A stretch of 64,000 bases of DNA from Ilex aquifolium (Eukaryota > Streptophyta > Magnoliopsida > Aquifoliales > Aquifoliaceae), in NCBI GenBank assembly GCA_951799425.1, contig OX637393.1, positions 15,636,244 through 15,700,243 on the forward strand, in the 5' to 3' direction. The notes beneath the pieces were generated by a model that saw only the letters and a list, made by a program, of their open reading frames with translations, was not told the origin of the DNA and did not search any database. Of this stretch, positions 42,355 through 55,333 are shown one piece after another; the first letter of the stretch is position 1; the number at the start of each line of letters is the position of its first letter. A program made the translations under genes and the position numbers.

Positions 42355-45300
42355 ATGGCCGCCTCAGCACCAGCTGTATTTAAGAAGCTCTTATTCCATT
42401 CCCTATCACCACCGCCACCCAAATTCCACCTCCTCCGCCGCCTCTCTGTTAACAATTTCACCACCACCACCACCACCACCACCACCACCACTTCTATTCC
42501 AACCCAAACTTTGAACAGCAACACCAACAGTAACAAAAAGAAGAGAGAGAAGCAAAAGCGGTGTAATAGTCAAACAGCGGCGGCGGCGGAATCTCTGGTG
42601 AAAAGGAGGACCCGTTCGGATAAAGAGTTCGACGAGGAGAATGTTTTGCGGTTTGGGGATAGTGCTACCCACATACCCGTTATGCTCGGTGAAGTCTTGG
42701 AGATTTTCGCTTCGCGTCCGGTCCGTTCATTTGTGGATTGTACTCTTGGCGCTGCCGGACATTCTTCCGCGGTCAGTACTTCAACTTTCTAACAGTCATA
42801 TTAAGGATGAAATTTTTTACCATCAAACGTTAACACGAGTGCGGGTTAGGGTTCGACGAGGGAATTCGATGAATCTGAACCAGAAGATACCAGAGGATGA
42901 ATCCACCGAAAAGGATGATTGTTTTGTGACGCGAATTGAAAAATGACGCAACAAATAATAAATGAGTTGCTTAGTGCTAAACTTTTTTTTTTCTTCCCTG
43001 AACTGGGCTTAGTGCTAAACTCGAATAACTCAGATTTTGAAACACAAACCCACTCATTAAAGTATTTAATTTTTTTGAATTTTTTAATCAACTATTATAT
43101 TTATTCTTGTAGTTTACTTGATTTTGATTCCATATGTATCAAGTGAATTATGTAGTATATAAGGGGCAGAGGCAGAACCAGGAATAGTGGCATAACACCA
43201 ATGGGCCATTGGTCCAATGGTACTCAAAGCTTCAAGTCTCCTGCCCCTTCCCTTTACCCCCCAAAAAAAAAAAAAGAATAGTGGCATAACATGATATTTT
43301 TTATTTAATGTGGGTCATGCAATAAAATCTATAATATTAAATTTTTTATATGCATAGAACATATCAGAATGACAATGTAATTATTATTTTCAGTAAACTA
43401 ATAAAATTAATTGAAATTAGTCGAATAATTAGGTGTAAAAATTTAATCAATTCATCAAATAATCAATCATTCAAGTTTAATTTCATCATATAATAATTCA
43501 AGTACAGTTAGATTTCTGAAACATACTTTTGGCAAATGTGAGGAGAGAATAAATTTCTGAAACATATTTCCAACTGGTTTTGAACTTTAGTGTTTGAATC
43601 CATTATAATTCATCCTCTTAACTACGACACTTGTTTCACTGTACAACTACACCATTAATCGTTTAAAATAGTCTAAAATTCACATATGTGCACCATACCA
43701 AAATTTAACGATTTATGAAAATGTCACAATTTTAATAGTTAATGATGCAATGTGGTCAAATCAAAAATAAAATCGTTATAATCCAAGGTATAAAGTATAA
43801 ATTTAAGAATTTGAGTGGCATATAAAAGGTAATCAAAAATATAATTTTAGGTGTATAATGTATAATTTTCAAAATTTGAGGGGGGGCTTAGGCCATAACA
43901 TGGCTTCGCCTCTGTATGGGCCTATGCTAGTATTGGATTTTTAGTTCCCGGGTCTTAATCTGAACATAACATGATTAGTAAATAAGTTTGGGTTAGAGTT
44001 GATTAGTACTCAATAATAATCTGAAATCAAAATGACATGACTCGAGTTCGACACAACACGACTCAATTGCCTCCCTTATCTCTGCCAGAGTTTTCAATGA
44101 ACAATTCATCATAAATGAATTACTCATTTATGACAAATTACAGATAATTCAGGCCCATCCAGAAATGCAGTTGTTTGTTGGGCTGGATGTTGATCCTGTT
44201 GCACATGAGAAAGCTCAAGCTCGGATCAAAGCAATGTTGCACGGAAATTCTTGTGGTTCAACTCCAGATTTGAGAGCTCATATCCTTTTGAGAAATTTTA
44301 AGGATATCAAGTCTGTGCTTTGTGAGGTTGATGAAAAAATGGTAGTTCCTCGAGCTGATGGTGTGTTGATGGACCTGGGAATGTCATCCATGCAGGTTTG
44401 CTTTCTTAAAAATCAAAGTTATGCCATTTCTTGTCCAAAATCTACTTTTTGGTTTTGTGTAGCTCCTGATCTGATGATAGATATCTTTGACCATTCTCAT
44501 GCTCTCTTGTTGTTTATGTATTACATATTTCTGTCACGAGAAGGGGAGGGAAAGACAAGGGGGAGTGAAGGTGAAGGGGAGCAGTTACTGCACTTGTACT
44601 TTTGCATTCTATAGAATTACTATTGGTAACCCCTACGATGCACGGGCATATGAATTGTATATGATAGAATTATTTATTTCGATATGAAAAACAATTTTAT
44701 TAATAATAAAAGGAAAAAAAGTGGTAAAAAAATCAGTCATAAGTGGACAAGTCGTCTAACAAAATGATGGTTAACAACAAAGTCATAACCAAAAAAAAGC
44801 TAGAACATTAAAACCAATTTACAATCCACATGATGCCAACCAACTCGTTATAATGCTAAAGAGAGGGACGTTCTCAAAATCCTTAGTCACGGATGCCCAA
44901 AAAGAAGTGAAGAAATACAGCGTAATGATTCAAATTCTTCCCATTTATCTTCGAAGATTCTTGCATTTTTTTCTATCCATAAAACCGAAAAATTGTAAAG
45001 TTATGGAGCTTCAACTGGATAGATGTTTTCAAAATTGCAAGTTATTGTACCATATGGAATATATAGGAATTTTTGTTCCAATTGGAAGAGATTAAGCTCA
45101 AGGAATTACTTCAAACCAACACACGTATCTTCATAGTCTTACTCTTCTATCCTGTACCCCCAACTCCCACTCCCCTTACTTGGGGTTGGTCTAGTAGATG
45201 GGTTCCATTAGTGGTATTGTAGCAATTGGACCCCTGGGAATTAACATGATTTAAAAAATATACCTGGCTCAGTTGGAGACTTATAATGGGTGCACGGTAC

Positions 45301-48300
45301 ATTGCACAAATACTGTACCAAATCCAGTCATTACAGTTCCAAGAAAATTACATGTACTATCAATCTTGAGAAAGTAAATTAACAATTGCACAAAAGCTCT
45401 TTATGAGTACAAAATAGATACAGGCGAAAAAATTTAGAACTAAGATTGCTAAGGCTGAGTTTTTACCTTGAGAAACTATACATCTACTTTAAAAGTCTAT
45501 GGTAAAAAATTCCAAGTACTTACAAAGCATGTTAAGAGAGCTAGATAAAAAACTCGTTGCAGTGGAGATGATTTGGTTGATGATTTTGTAATTGTAGGCA
45601 AACAATACCAAAGAAGTTCAAAATTTTTTCCCACGACATGTTCATCATACAATGCAAAATACATTACAGCTTATTTTGGTGAATTAGTCTAAACAAATTC
45701 AGATTCTCATCCACAATTAAGGGGCAAAGAAAATTCATTAAGGTAAAGAACTTACAACACAGAAGACTGCAATTCCCTAAAGTTGTAACCTCTGAAGAGG
45801 CATCAGTCAACTCATCTACAAAGGTCAAGGAAAAATGAGAGGATTAAAACATGTAAAAGGTAAAAATGAAACCCCGTAAAATTTGCTCTCGTATGACCAC
45901 AACGATCGATGTTACTATTTGATGTGATAGCAAGAAAATTGAGAAAACTAAGGTATCACTGAATAGATGTTGAAAAGTTTGTCTTTGGAGGTACAACACA
46001 AAAACATGAAAAGGAATGGAAAACTAATGACAAGTAGAAAATATTACTCGAAAAAACTGAACGGTTTTCAAGGATTTTCATTGTATATGTCCTTTTGAAT
46101 TTTTGGCTTTATATAGTTGTTAATCAGATAGGTTTCAATATTGGTTCTTACCCATCTTTGTGTACTTAAGTAAAACAACAGGAACCTTTTCCACCAAGTC
46201 CAACAAAAATGTAACATCAAGTATTTGTTAAAGATGGGCATTAGGTTTTCACTGTTGTGTTAGTTGATTTTGTTTTGAACTTAAAAAGATGACCAAATCA
46301 AAACCCACAAATTTAAAAAGAATGCCAAGTTCACATTTAAAAAACACTTACCTTAAGGTTGAGTTTAGTCTCTCTTTTCATCTTTTCCAAAATAGACATT
46401 GGGAGAAAAAACAAAGAAAGCGAGCTATCAAAAACATTCAACTTGCGATTCTATAAGTATGAAATGTCTAAAGGATAAGTCAACGCACAGTTGCAATCTT
46501 GCAATTAGGGTACCATCAAACTTGAAGGTTAACTGGATCAAATATTACAATCGACTAGACAGAAGAAAATTGTCCAACGGGATGAAATGTAAAATATTTA
46601 TGGCTTACCATGAAAGCTTCATTTTCTATCACGTGACACAAGAAATGTAAAAAATTATCACCCACAAATGATCCTATTCAAGTATGTGTGGACATCACCA
46701 ACCTAATGACATTCGTTACAATCTAAAAAATTAAAAAGCAGTGTCCTTTTTCTAATGATCCTCAACTCAACCAACCACCATATCAATCCCCATGATTAGG
46801 TACTTATCAAAGTCATACAATTTAATGCAGTACAATTTACATTATGTAGAAAACCCACCTACAAAAAGTACCAATATGGAAACTTATAACTCATTGTATT
46901 TATTTTATTTAAAAACGACTTCGTAGTTCAGGTTGTCGAATCAAAACCCAAAATTTACCATACTTTTAAATTATACCATTGGTAACTTTAATTGATATTG
47001 AAATCAAAGAATTCCCCCTAAGATTTTTTTTTTCTGGAACTATAGGAAAAATCAATGGTGAACTAAAAATAAGTTTTCATAAAATTAATGCAGAACAAAA
47101 TTTTTAAAAAAAAGCAATGTCAAATTTGGCCACATGACCTTTGGTTTCTTTGGTTGTGCCTTCCGCTCCTAAGCCGTTCAATTCTCAAAAAGATCCAAAT
47201 TGCGGGTATCATAATCATATTTTTTGTCAGCCACGTGATTTCACGAAAGCCTCCGATCAAACCATAATCATTTTTTAGTTTAGACTATCAATTCAAAATT
47301 CAGTACCATACTTTCCAATGTTGTTGAAAATTTTAAATGTTCATTGGAACAAAAAACTTTCCAAAAAGTTTTGAATTCAGAACTCACGAAGGAGTTGAAA
47401 AAACAAGTTGCATAGACTAAATGTAGAATTTTTTTTTGTAGCACTTGTCACAAATTAACAACGGTGTCTAATTCAGCGACTCTAATTGGTGGTTTCTTCA
47501 GCTTCGCCCTTCTTCTGCCGAACCTTTCCGTTGTCATCAACATCCAAATCGTTTTCATGACCATCGCCCCTTTTATATGCCACAGGATTTTCCCAGAGTT
47601 TCTGAGTAGCCAAATCATAGAATCATCGGATCTCTGAGTTTCAATTATCTTTAGAAAATAGAAACCCAATACCTAGGCATCACGGGGGAGATAGGGCCAA
47701 ACTGATGGGAAGAGGCGTGAGTAAGAGAAAAAAGGTGAAGGGGGTGGTGAAAGAAGGGGCATTAGAGAGCAATAGAGATAGAGAACAAATGTGGAATAGG
47801 CATGAGAAGGTGGGAAGTGGGTAGTGTCAATATCTATAATTCAATGTTTGTGGAACCTCATCTATTGTGTTAATGGTTTTTTAAATTCAAAAGAATAAAA
47901 TTGAAAATTATGAGTGAGAGGAGTAACTTTAGGGAGTGCCTCTTCGCAAGGACAATGACAACTTTCTCTCAAAGATTAGGAACAATTTAGAATTCATTGA
48001 GACGTTCCTATTGGCATTTTTACAATTTGTTAGGATTTTAGTGTTGGCATGATTCCGTGAATCACATAAATGTAAAAGATTATATAGTTCTAAGTTTGAG
48101 TCAAGATTGAAGATTTGAAGATCAACTTAAATTGGGATTTGAAAGCTTCAAGAAGACTTCATTGATTTTGATCACTTGATTCGGTTGATAAGTTGACCTA
48201 GAGGCCTAATGAGCAATAGGTGATTAGTTTGAGAGGTTTAGTGTTTTTGGTTTCAATTTTACTTTTGAAGCACGAGTGTAAATGACTCGAGAAAGTTTCT

Positions 48301-51300
48301 TAGATAAAAATGTTGGTAAAAAGTATATTGTGAAAAATAGTTTTTGAAAAAAAGAAAAGAAACTGCACTCATTGCTCAAGCGAGCTCATTATAGCTCGAG
48401 CGAGAGTTACAAAACTTAGTGCTTCATTAGAAGAAATGTTAGTAGCTCGGGCTGGCTTCGTGCTGCTTTGGCGCTCAAGCGAGCCCAAACATGCTTGAGC
48501 AAGGCTTGGAATGATGAAAGAGCGACTCTGGCGAATCATATTGACAATTTTAACTATTTTGAATATAACTTTTTCTGGTCAAAAAAAAAAATATAACTTT
48601 TCCAAAACTTAGGTGCAACTTGCGTCAAAAAAAGGAGTTTTTGTAGAGTTTATAGGGGTCTTTCACATAGTTTTTCTTGAGCCAAAATAGATTATTCTTT
48701 GTGAAGATTTCACACCTTGTTGAGAGCTCGTGACTTTTCAGTAAAAATCATAGAGCCTTCCTTGAATGCATTCCTTCCTAGAAGATTGTTAGATAGTTCT
48801 TAATCTTGTGAGATTTGTTACCTACATCATATAGGATTCCTTTGAGAGTATCCTTTCTAGGTTTGCCACAAAGCCTTGGGGGGGAGCGTGATCTGTACTC
48901 ATAGCGGAAAGAGCTAGTGTTTTACGAGTTGAACGATGAGACGGAGTTCGTCGAGAAGAGAATGAGACAAAAGAATAACTTAAACCTAGTGAGGCTAGAG
49001 GGACTGCAGTTGTTTAGTTCGTATTGCTGATTTAAATAGTGGAGGGTTTTGGCTGGACTTGGTTCGGTGGGTTTTCCCATGAGGGTTTTTATGTAAAAAT
49101 TGTGTCTTATTATTTTGTGTGGTTGATTGTTTGATTGCTTCAAACACACTAGGTCGATTTATTTACGTATATTGATCATAGCTGCATTGAACAATCTATA
49201 TTGTTGACATATGATTTTTGATTGATCCATATTGTTGTTTGTTTAATTGAATCTTACTCATATCAATATAAGCGTTTGAATGGGAGAAATAGGTTTTATA
49301 TTTTTAATTGGGCACATGATGACATTCATAATGCATATGTTGAATTGTATAATGGAATCTGAAATTGAAGATGGCTCATTGGGCTTTAAATAAGAAACAC
49401 CAAATCCTTGAAAAAGAAAGAGATGTGGAACATGAATCTATTGAAAGGCAAAAAGGTCTAGATGTGAAAATACAAAATCTTGAGAAGGACCTTTTGTGAA
49501 TCAAGAGAGATCACTAGAAAAATGACTCTAGGAAAACAAAAGCTTGATGAGATGCTTGATGTAGGGAAAGGTGATAGGGACAAGAGAGCTTTAGGTTTTT
49601 CATGCTTTACCTCAAAATCTTAAGAAGCTTGAGTCTCAAGTAAATGACATAACTCAAATAAACCTCAAACTGTAAATGTATAGTTTGTGATTGACATATT
49701 TTCATGAGTCATATGGATCAAGTTAGTTGTGGTTGGTTAATGTATTATGGTTCTTGCATCGAAGATTGAAGAAATACAAGTCAGGTGAGATGAAGATTCA
49801 TGAAGATGAAAAAAGTTAAATTCATGGCATTCCCACTTCGGTTAAGGTTGGTAAGTGGACTTAGATACTTTAGTAAACCTTGGTATAATTTAGAAAAAGT
49901 TTTCAATACTTCATTTTTGTGATATATGATTAGTCTTACTTTTTTGGCATGAAAAACTTGATTTTTAGAGTCAAAATAATGCCCAAGTATAGACCACATT
50001 CAAACAAAATCTAAAGGTACTTGTTTGAGGTCAATTGGACTCGTTTTCAATGGTTTCAAGTAGTTGGTACTCACCTGACATGGGATTCCCCGCTCGAGCG
50101 ACAAGGTCAGAACAGAGACTAATTAAATGCTGTAACTCAAGCTCGAGCGATTGCGGTGCATCAAAATCCGGTTCTAATTTGGATACCTTACCAAACTCGA
50201 TTTCTAAGGTTTTTACTATAAATACAAAACCCTAGGTCGTTTTAAGAGAGAAATAATAGAGGAAGTTACATGTTTTGAATATAACTCATCCAAAACTTAG
50301 GTACAACTTGCTTTGCCTATAAAAAACAAAAACCGCATAAGTTTTTGTAGAGTTTAAGAGAAGTCTTTCACATAATTTTTCATGAGCCAAAAAAGATCTT
50401 GTTCTTTGGGAAGATTTCATACCTTGTCGAGAGCTTGTCATTTTTTGATAAAAAAACATGGAGCATTCATTGAGTGTTTTCGTTTCTAGAAGATTATTAG
50501 GTTGTTTTTAGTCTTGTGAGATTTATTACCTACATCTTAGAGTATTCATTTGAGAATATCCCTTCTAGGTTTCTCACAAAGCCTCAGAGTTGTTCATTTA
50601 TTCAAAACGAAGAAGTTTAAGTTGTGTTTGATTTGGAGGAGGAAGATGAAGTCTTGTGGAGGACAAGTCAACACTATTCCGGGGGAGCATACTTTTAACC
50701 CATATCGAAAGGAGCCGGTGTTCTATGAGTTGAACGACAAGAGAGATTTTGTTGGGAAGAGTACGAGACAAGAGAATTATATCTAGTGTTGCTAGAGGGA
50801 TTGTATTTTCGTTTGTACTAACTTATTTTAATAGTAGAGGGTGTAGGCTGGACTTGATACCTTGGTTTTTCCCGTGAGGGTTTCCACGTAAAAATCGTTT
50901 AATTGATTTAAACACTAGATCTATAAAATCACGTATATTGATCATATATATATTGAACAATATATATTATTGTTGGCATATGATTTGCGATTGATCTTTA
51001 TTGTTGCCAGTTTAATTGGGTTTGGTATGCACAGGTGAACAATGCGGAAAGAGGATTTAGTGTGCTTAGTAACGGACCTCTTGATATGCGAATGGATCCT
51101 CAAGTAAGATTGCCACACGGTTCATTTTCTTATTTCACATATATATATGTATATAATATTACAGGTAGAAAGTTGAATTCTTAACTTATAAAAGCACACA
51201 AACGGTCAAAATTGATCCAATTTTTATCTATTTTGATTTAATGGCACAAAATTCATTCTAATTTTTTTTCCTTGCTAAAAAATCAGTGCATTTTCTCTAT

Positions 51301-53388
51301 GTTCACATTAATATTAATAAGAAAAATAAATTATTATTTAAAATATAAATGTTGCATGATCAATGCTCGATTTTTGATAAGTGCATAGTGTCTTCAGACT
51401 CAGGGTTATTGTTAATATATATATATTAACATCATGATATTAACATCATGAGCGCTGTTTTTTTTCGCTTAAGCTTTGCTTCAGAGAACTTGCCTCGCCT
51501 TGGACCTTTTGAGGCAAGCCAGTTTCACCTGACCTCGCCTAACGCCTGGGCGATTGCCTAGGCACACTTTTAATAATACTGTGACCAACAGTAAGAAAGT
51601 TTGGGTATGGGCTATTGTTCTCCTTCAGTCAATTATCATTCCAACCAGCACGTAGGGGACTCTGATGTTCTCCTTCAGTCAAATATCAATGGCCTGTGTC
51701 TTTTGGTTTTTGTTCAGTAGTCCAAAAGGCTTGTTTGGGGACTCTGATGTTTAGGCAGGCTTTTAATAACACTGAGACCAACAGTAAAAAAGTTTGGGTA
51801 TGGGCTATTCTTCTCCTTCAGTCAATTATTGTTCCAACCAGCCGGTAGGGTCAAATATCAATGGCCTGTGTCTTTTGGTTTTTTGTTCATTAGTCCAAAA
51901 GGTTTGTTTCGGGGCTCCGATGCTTCAGTCACCTAGATCATTTCATTAAAGAAAAAAAGGCCACCCCTCATATGCCTAGACCCAGTTTCGGTCAAGTTGC
52001 CCCACCTTTTAGGCGTAGTGAGACCAAATGCTGGGTTCACCTTGCGTAGCGCCTGGGTGCGCTTTTAATAACTCTAGCCTGATCCACTCTAGATTTAGTA
52101 TGACTTGCCTAAATTATGTTTTCCTAATGCATATCAATGGCCATCTAAGGATTGATTATGTTTGTGCAAGTTTGCACAAGTGTTTACAATTACATAGCGT
52201 GTTGGTGGATCCATTTCTTTTAATGATCTTCTCTCTTCTAAGTTGTTTTTGTTGACTAATTCATTTGTCCAATTCATCTGTTCAATAATTGAATTAATTC
52301 TGGCACACTGTCTCTTTTTCCTTTTCTGAAATTTGTGTTGTTATCAACCGCCTCAGCATACTCTCCCACTCTGGAATTAGTTTAGTGTTTTACAGGGGAC
52401 TGAGATTAGTAAAGCCCAAATTAACACAAAGGGATCCTCTGTTTTCCTGAAACAGAATTTTCATGTTTTTCTTTCCATCAACTGATTGAAACAGGGGTAT
52501 GACAGGCAAGTCTGAAAGCAGAAGACATATTAAATTCATGGCCAGATGCTGAAGTGGGGCGTATCCTACGGGAGTATGGTGAAGAAAGTAATTGGCATTC
52601 TCTTCAGAAAAAAATTGTCAAGGCCCGTCCAAATGGTGGCTTGCATTCTACTGGTGAACTAGTAGATCTTATTCGGAGTTCAACTTACAGGATAAAAGGT
52701 GGGTTTCTTCTCTTTTTTCCTATTTAGTTTTTTTTCCTTCTCTCTGGACTGATCATATCCCTTCCAAAATTAAGATTCCTCTGCGTGGATGATTTTTCAA
52801 AAGCATGTGCTAGTTTTGTGATATCTTTCGATGGCTTTAGGATTGACTCCCTTTGTAGGAAAAACAAGACTTGTGTAAATTGACGATAGCTGGGGCATCT
52901 ATGTCCTTTTAGTTCAAGTTGATGCAGTACATATTTCAAGCTTGACGAATAAACTTTTTTTATTTGGGACAGGAGGGCGACAAGGTTGGATAAAGACTGC
53001 GACACGCGTTTTTCAAGCTCTGAGGATAGCTGTTAATGATGAACTTAAGACACTGGAGGATTCGCTCTATGCTTGTTTTGATTGCCTTGGATCTGGGGGA
53101 AGACTAGCTGTCATCTCATTCCACAGTTTGGAGGACAGAATTGTGAAGCAAACATTTCTCAAGATCATCAATAAAAATGGAGGAGATGAAAATGAAGAAG
53201 AAAGATGCACATGGAAGTCGAGAGAAATCAAGGTTGACAATGATGAAAAAGAAGCATGGATTAAACAGATGGTACATGGTTGGAATGGAACAATCCTCAC
53301 AAAGAGGCCCATTACACCATCTAAAGAGGAAGAGGGATTGAACCGCCGGAGTAGGAGTGCTAAACTTAGGGTGATTCAAAAGGTTTGA
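42355..53388 (+). CDS. mraW: RsmH/MraW-type 16S rRNA (cytosine-N4) methyltransferase, five exons, probably plastid-targeted
   Basis: Exons 42355-42771, 44144-44395, 51035-51103, 52506-52698 and 52973-53388 join in frame (1,347 bp, 448 aa) at GT-AG sites. The product N4-methylates a cytosine of small-subunit rRNA using S-adenosylmethionine. The Arabidopsis plastid enzyme of this family is CMAL. Motifs: [16 protein letters not shown]-binding [86 protein letters not shown], and the terminal [11 protein letters not shown]. The ATG at 42355 (ACCATGGCC, good context) gives [19 protein letters not shown], then a Ser/Arg/Leu-rich, Thr11-containing leader like a transit peptide. The frame is open upstream to an ATG inside the Copia LTR (42184). 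Intron lengths are 1372, 6639, 1402 and 274 bp. Confidence 0.93.
42460..42492 (+). repeat. (ACC)10 microsatellite encoding polythreonine
   Basis: Ten ACC codons plus ACT encode 11 threonines in the presumed transit peptide. Such runs vary in length between individuals. Confidence 0.95.
43167..43914. mobile_element. hAT-like MITE in intron 1
   Basis: The left end CAGAGGCAGAACCAG is mirrored at the right (CAGAGGCGAAGCCAT on the minus strand), a terminal repeat type common in plant hAT MITEs. The interior (748 bp including the retroposon) is AT-rich and non-coding. The flanking 8-mers (ATAAGGGG, TATGGGCC) do not match well, so the target duplication is unclear. Confidence 0.6.
43198..43275 (+). 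mobile_element. 78-bp poly(A) retroposon (SINE-like) with 16-bp target duplication
   Basis: The insert starts CCAATGGGCCATTGGTCCAA and ends in 13 A residues. GAATAGTGGCATAACA flanks it exactly on both sides (43182-43197, 43276-43291). Long perfect duplications plus a poly(A) tail mark LINE-mediated insertion. TGGTCCAATGG fits a Pol III A box and GCTTCAAGTCTCC is close to a B box, so it may be tRNA-derived, though their spacing is very short. Confidence 0.8.
44396..48530. other. Intron 2, left part: AT-rich with no supported gene
   Basis: The stretch is AT-rich. The minus strand around 47500-47640 reads [18 protein letters not shown] and then a charged tail to a stop, which may be a captured exon end I do not recognise. 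The DNA at 48030-48530 (with GCTCAAGCGAGC/GCTCGAGCGAG repeats) probably belongs to the outer part of the LTR-like repeat that follows. Confidence 0.4.
48535..51020. mobile_element. Collapsed Copia-like element in intron 2, flanked by two decayed LTR-like repeats
   Basis: About 48535-49250 and 50265-51020 are direct repeats sharing CTTTCACATA, TTGTGAGATTT, CTTTCTAGGTTTG-like and GGTTTTTCCCGTGAGGGTTT-like phrases in the same order. Between them, 49370-49590 has Copia gag-like plus-strand pieces ([20 protein letters not shown]), comparable to the gag remnant at about 11515. The copies differ by many substitutions and indels, so it is old. Precise ends were not found. Confidence 0.6.
51590..51935. 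repeat. Direct duplication in intron 3
   Basis: TTTGGGTATGGGCTATT, TTCTCCTTCAGTCAATTAT and CAATGGCCTGTGTCTTTTGG occur in the same order at about 51600-51735 and 51797-51912. The two copies are about 185 bp apart. Non-coding. Confidence 0.75.
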
Positions 53389-53830
53389 AGAAAGCTTAAA
53401 AGTTTTCGATGCATTATGTCGTGTTGCGATGAGAAATCAAATATATCTGTGCCTCTGGTGGTTTACTTCACTGTATAAACTGCCAATTCTGGCTTTCTCT
53501 ACTGTAAGAAATCTCATCTCCTTATTGACTTGGTCTTGACATGAAGAGCATTAAGAATTGAAGAGTTTCTGCTCATCTTTTGTATTGTTTATTCACAAGC
53601 ACATCTGCTTATTTTGCTAGCAAATTAGACCCTATTTTAATGCTCATAATCCTGAAGGGTTTGGATGTTGGATTAGGTAGGATTGGATTGGGCTATATAC
53701 GCCAAACTAATTGGACTGAATTTTGGGTAAATTAGACAGTACCGTGTTTGGTTCGGCAATGGATTGAATAGGTAAGATCAAAATTATCCAACTCAATCCA
53801 ATCCAACGCCTTGTCTGCATATTAATCTGG
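53389..53830. other. 3' untranslated region and a small MITE-like inverted repeat
   Basis: Non-coding. GTTGGATTAGGTAGGATTGG (53666) is loosely mirrored by CCAACTCAATCCAATCCAAC (53790-53810), about 150 bp apart, suggesting a short MITE downstream of the methyltransferase gene. Confidence 0.4.
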
Positions 53831-53889
53831 AGTTTGAGATTGGGACCGTCCACTTATTCTATCCAATCTCGTTTGAGAATATTTCAAAT

Positions 53890-54119
53890 TTATCGAAGGG
53901 AATCAATAGCTTTCATGGATTGTGCAGACAGAAATTTTTTCCAGCAGTTTCATATCCAGCAAGGTCTCTCTCAGCATCTTTCCAGCCCTCGTATGCCCGG
54001 ACAAGAGCAAGGTGATCACTATAATTACGGGAAAACTGAGCTTTTGCAGCATCTGCAAGATCCTTCTTGTCTAGTGGCGTTAAGAAAAGATCCCGGACAA
54101 TAAGATCAGCAATTTTAGG
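53890..54119 (-). pseudogene. DExH-box RNA helicase exon, pseudogene fragment
   Basis: On the minus strand, after an intact-looking acceptor TTTCAG at 54120, the sequence reads [40 protein letters not shown] and [14 protein letters not shown], then KNF. These are hallmarks of the C-terminal part of plant DExH (DHX36/DExH3-5-like) helicases. A frameshift follows, then MKAIDSLR and a stop. Only one exon is present, with no neighbours, so it is a dead fragment. It may mark a former neighbouring gene or a captured piece. Confidence 0.75.
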
Positions 54120-54120
54120 C

Positions 54121-55329
54121 TGAAATCATGTGATGAGAGCAAAATGAGTAATAAATATACAATAACTGCTCAACCCCATAAACACAGGGACCACATTTAA
54201 TTTTTTTTTTAAAAAAAGACATTTTTTTATAATAAAAATTCGCTACGACTAAACATATTTATTTTATCTTTCCGCATCCCATCTCTTAATCCCCCCTTAT
54301 CCAACAAACAAGACACGTCAAGAATTTACATGTCATCCAATAAATATTCATGTTTGGATAACCAACTAGCTTGTAATCTAAATTGGGTGGGGGCTTTATA
54401 TTGCAATCTAAATCTCGACTAGTGGGGGTATCTTTTTTCTTCAAAAGTACGGTGTGGGTATCTTGAACTCACCATCAATGGTGGTATTCGCTTACTCAAC
54501 TTTGTGTTTTAATCGCAATATTTTTGGTCTCAAATCATTGGACAAAATTAAAAGGCTGCTAAGAGGGACCAACTCTTTCCCAGCTTTGTGTTTTGATTGC
54601 AGTATACCGTCAGTCCCTATTTGAGTGAATAAAATGAAAGAAATCTAAGAATGCTGTTTGGTGTATTTTTGGATTGCGGGCGTGCCAAAGTTTAATTGAA
54701 CTTAAAATCCAAACATGTACGATCTTATCTACTTGAATCGGCGTGAGGTTTTTAAATCTTAATTGTTCATGTGATTGTAGCGAAGCGTAATGTTATATCT
54801 GAGTTTTTTTCTTTGCTTTGGAGATCAAGGACTTAAACAATTTTCAACTAGTAACAGAATAGACTGGAATATACAAAGATAACTGGAATGTAAAGTAACA
54901 GAAATACTAGAATGCGTAAATGAAAGTACTGATGTACTTAATATTAAATGAAAAGGGAAATCACCAGAGTGATGGGTTACAAGTAAAATAAAATTTGTGA
55001 GGAAATAAACTAAGTAAAAGAGAGATTGACTCTATGTAGAGTTATTGTGTTGATCGAGAGATCCTTTATCTGTAGTCTTGCTTTCAGTATTTACAGGGGA
55101 TGACTCCTAACCATCGAAGCCATTTTTTTTGGCCCTGAGATATGCCGACGTGCACTGAACCGTCTCTAACTAGGGCTCATGATGTCACGTTTCCTCGTTT
55201 CCCGAGATTCTTATAGTCCTATATCCTTAACCGTCCTATTAGGCTTGAATTCTCACGGACTCTTTTTTGACCGTTAGATCACCTCCATGTGTTACCCTTA
55301 GATTTTACTATTTTGGGTGTAAAAATTGT
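54121..55329 (-). other. AT-rich DNA, probably including the 3' LTR of a decayed Tat-like element
   Basis: No gene. Given the poly-C (polypurine on the minus strand) at 55334-55352 and the antisense gene to its right, a minus-strand 3' LTR should end near 55329. By analogy with the intact Tat element it may start near 54.8 kb, but no TG end or target duplication could be fixed. Confidence 0.4.
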
Positions 55330-55333
55330 TCCT

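Noticed and set aside
44165..44614. Exon 2 read through as a 149-codon protein
   Set aside because: The reading beyond 44395 is intron. The donor at 44396 joins in frame with exon 3 and restores the conserved MraW sequence.
47448..47669. 73-codon minus-strand gene in intron 2
   Set aside because: No family recognised and flanked by AT-rich DNA. A neighbouring frame reads a more gene-like tail, so at best an exon fragment.
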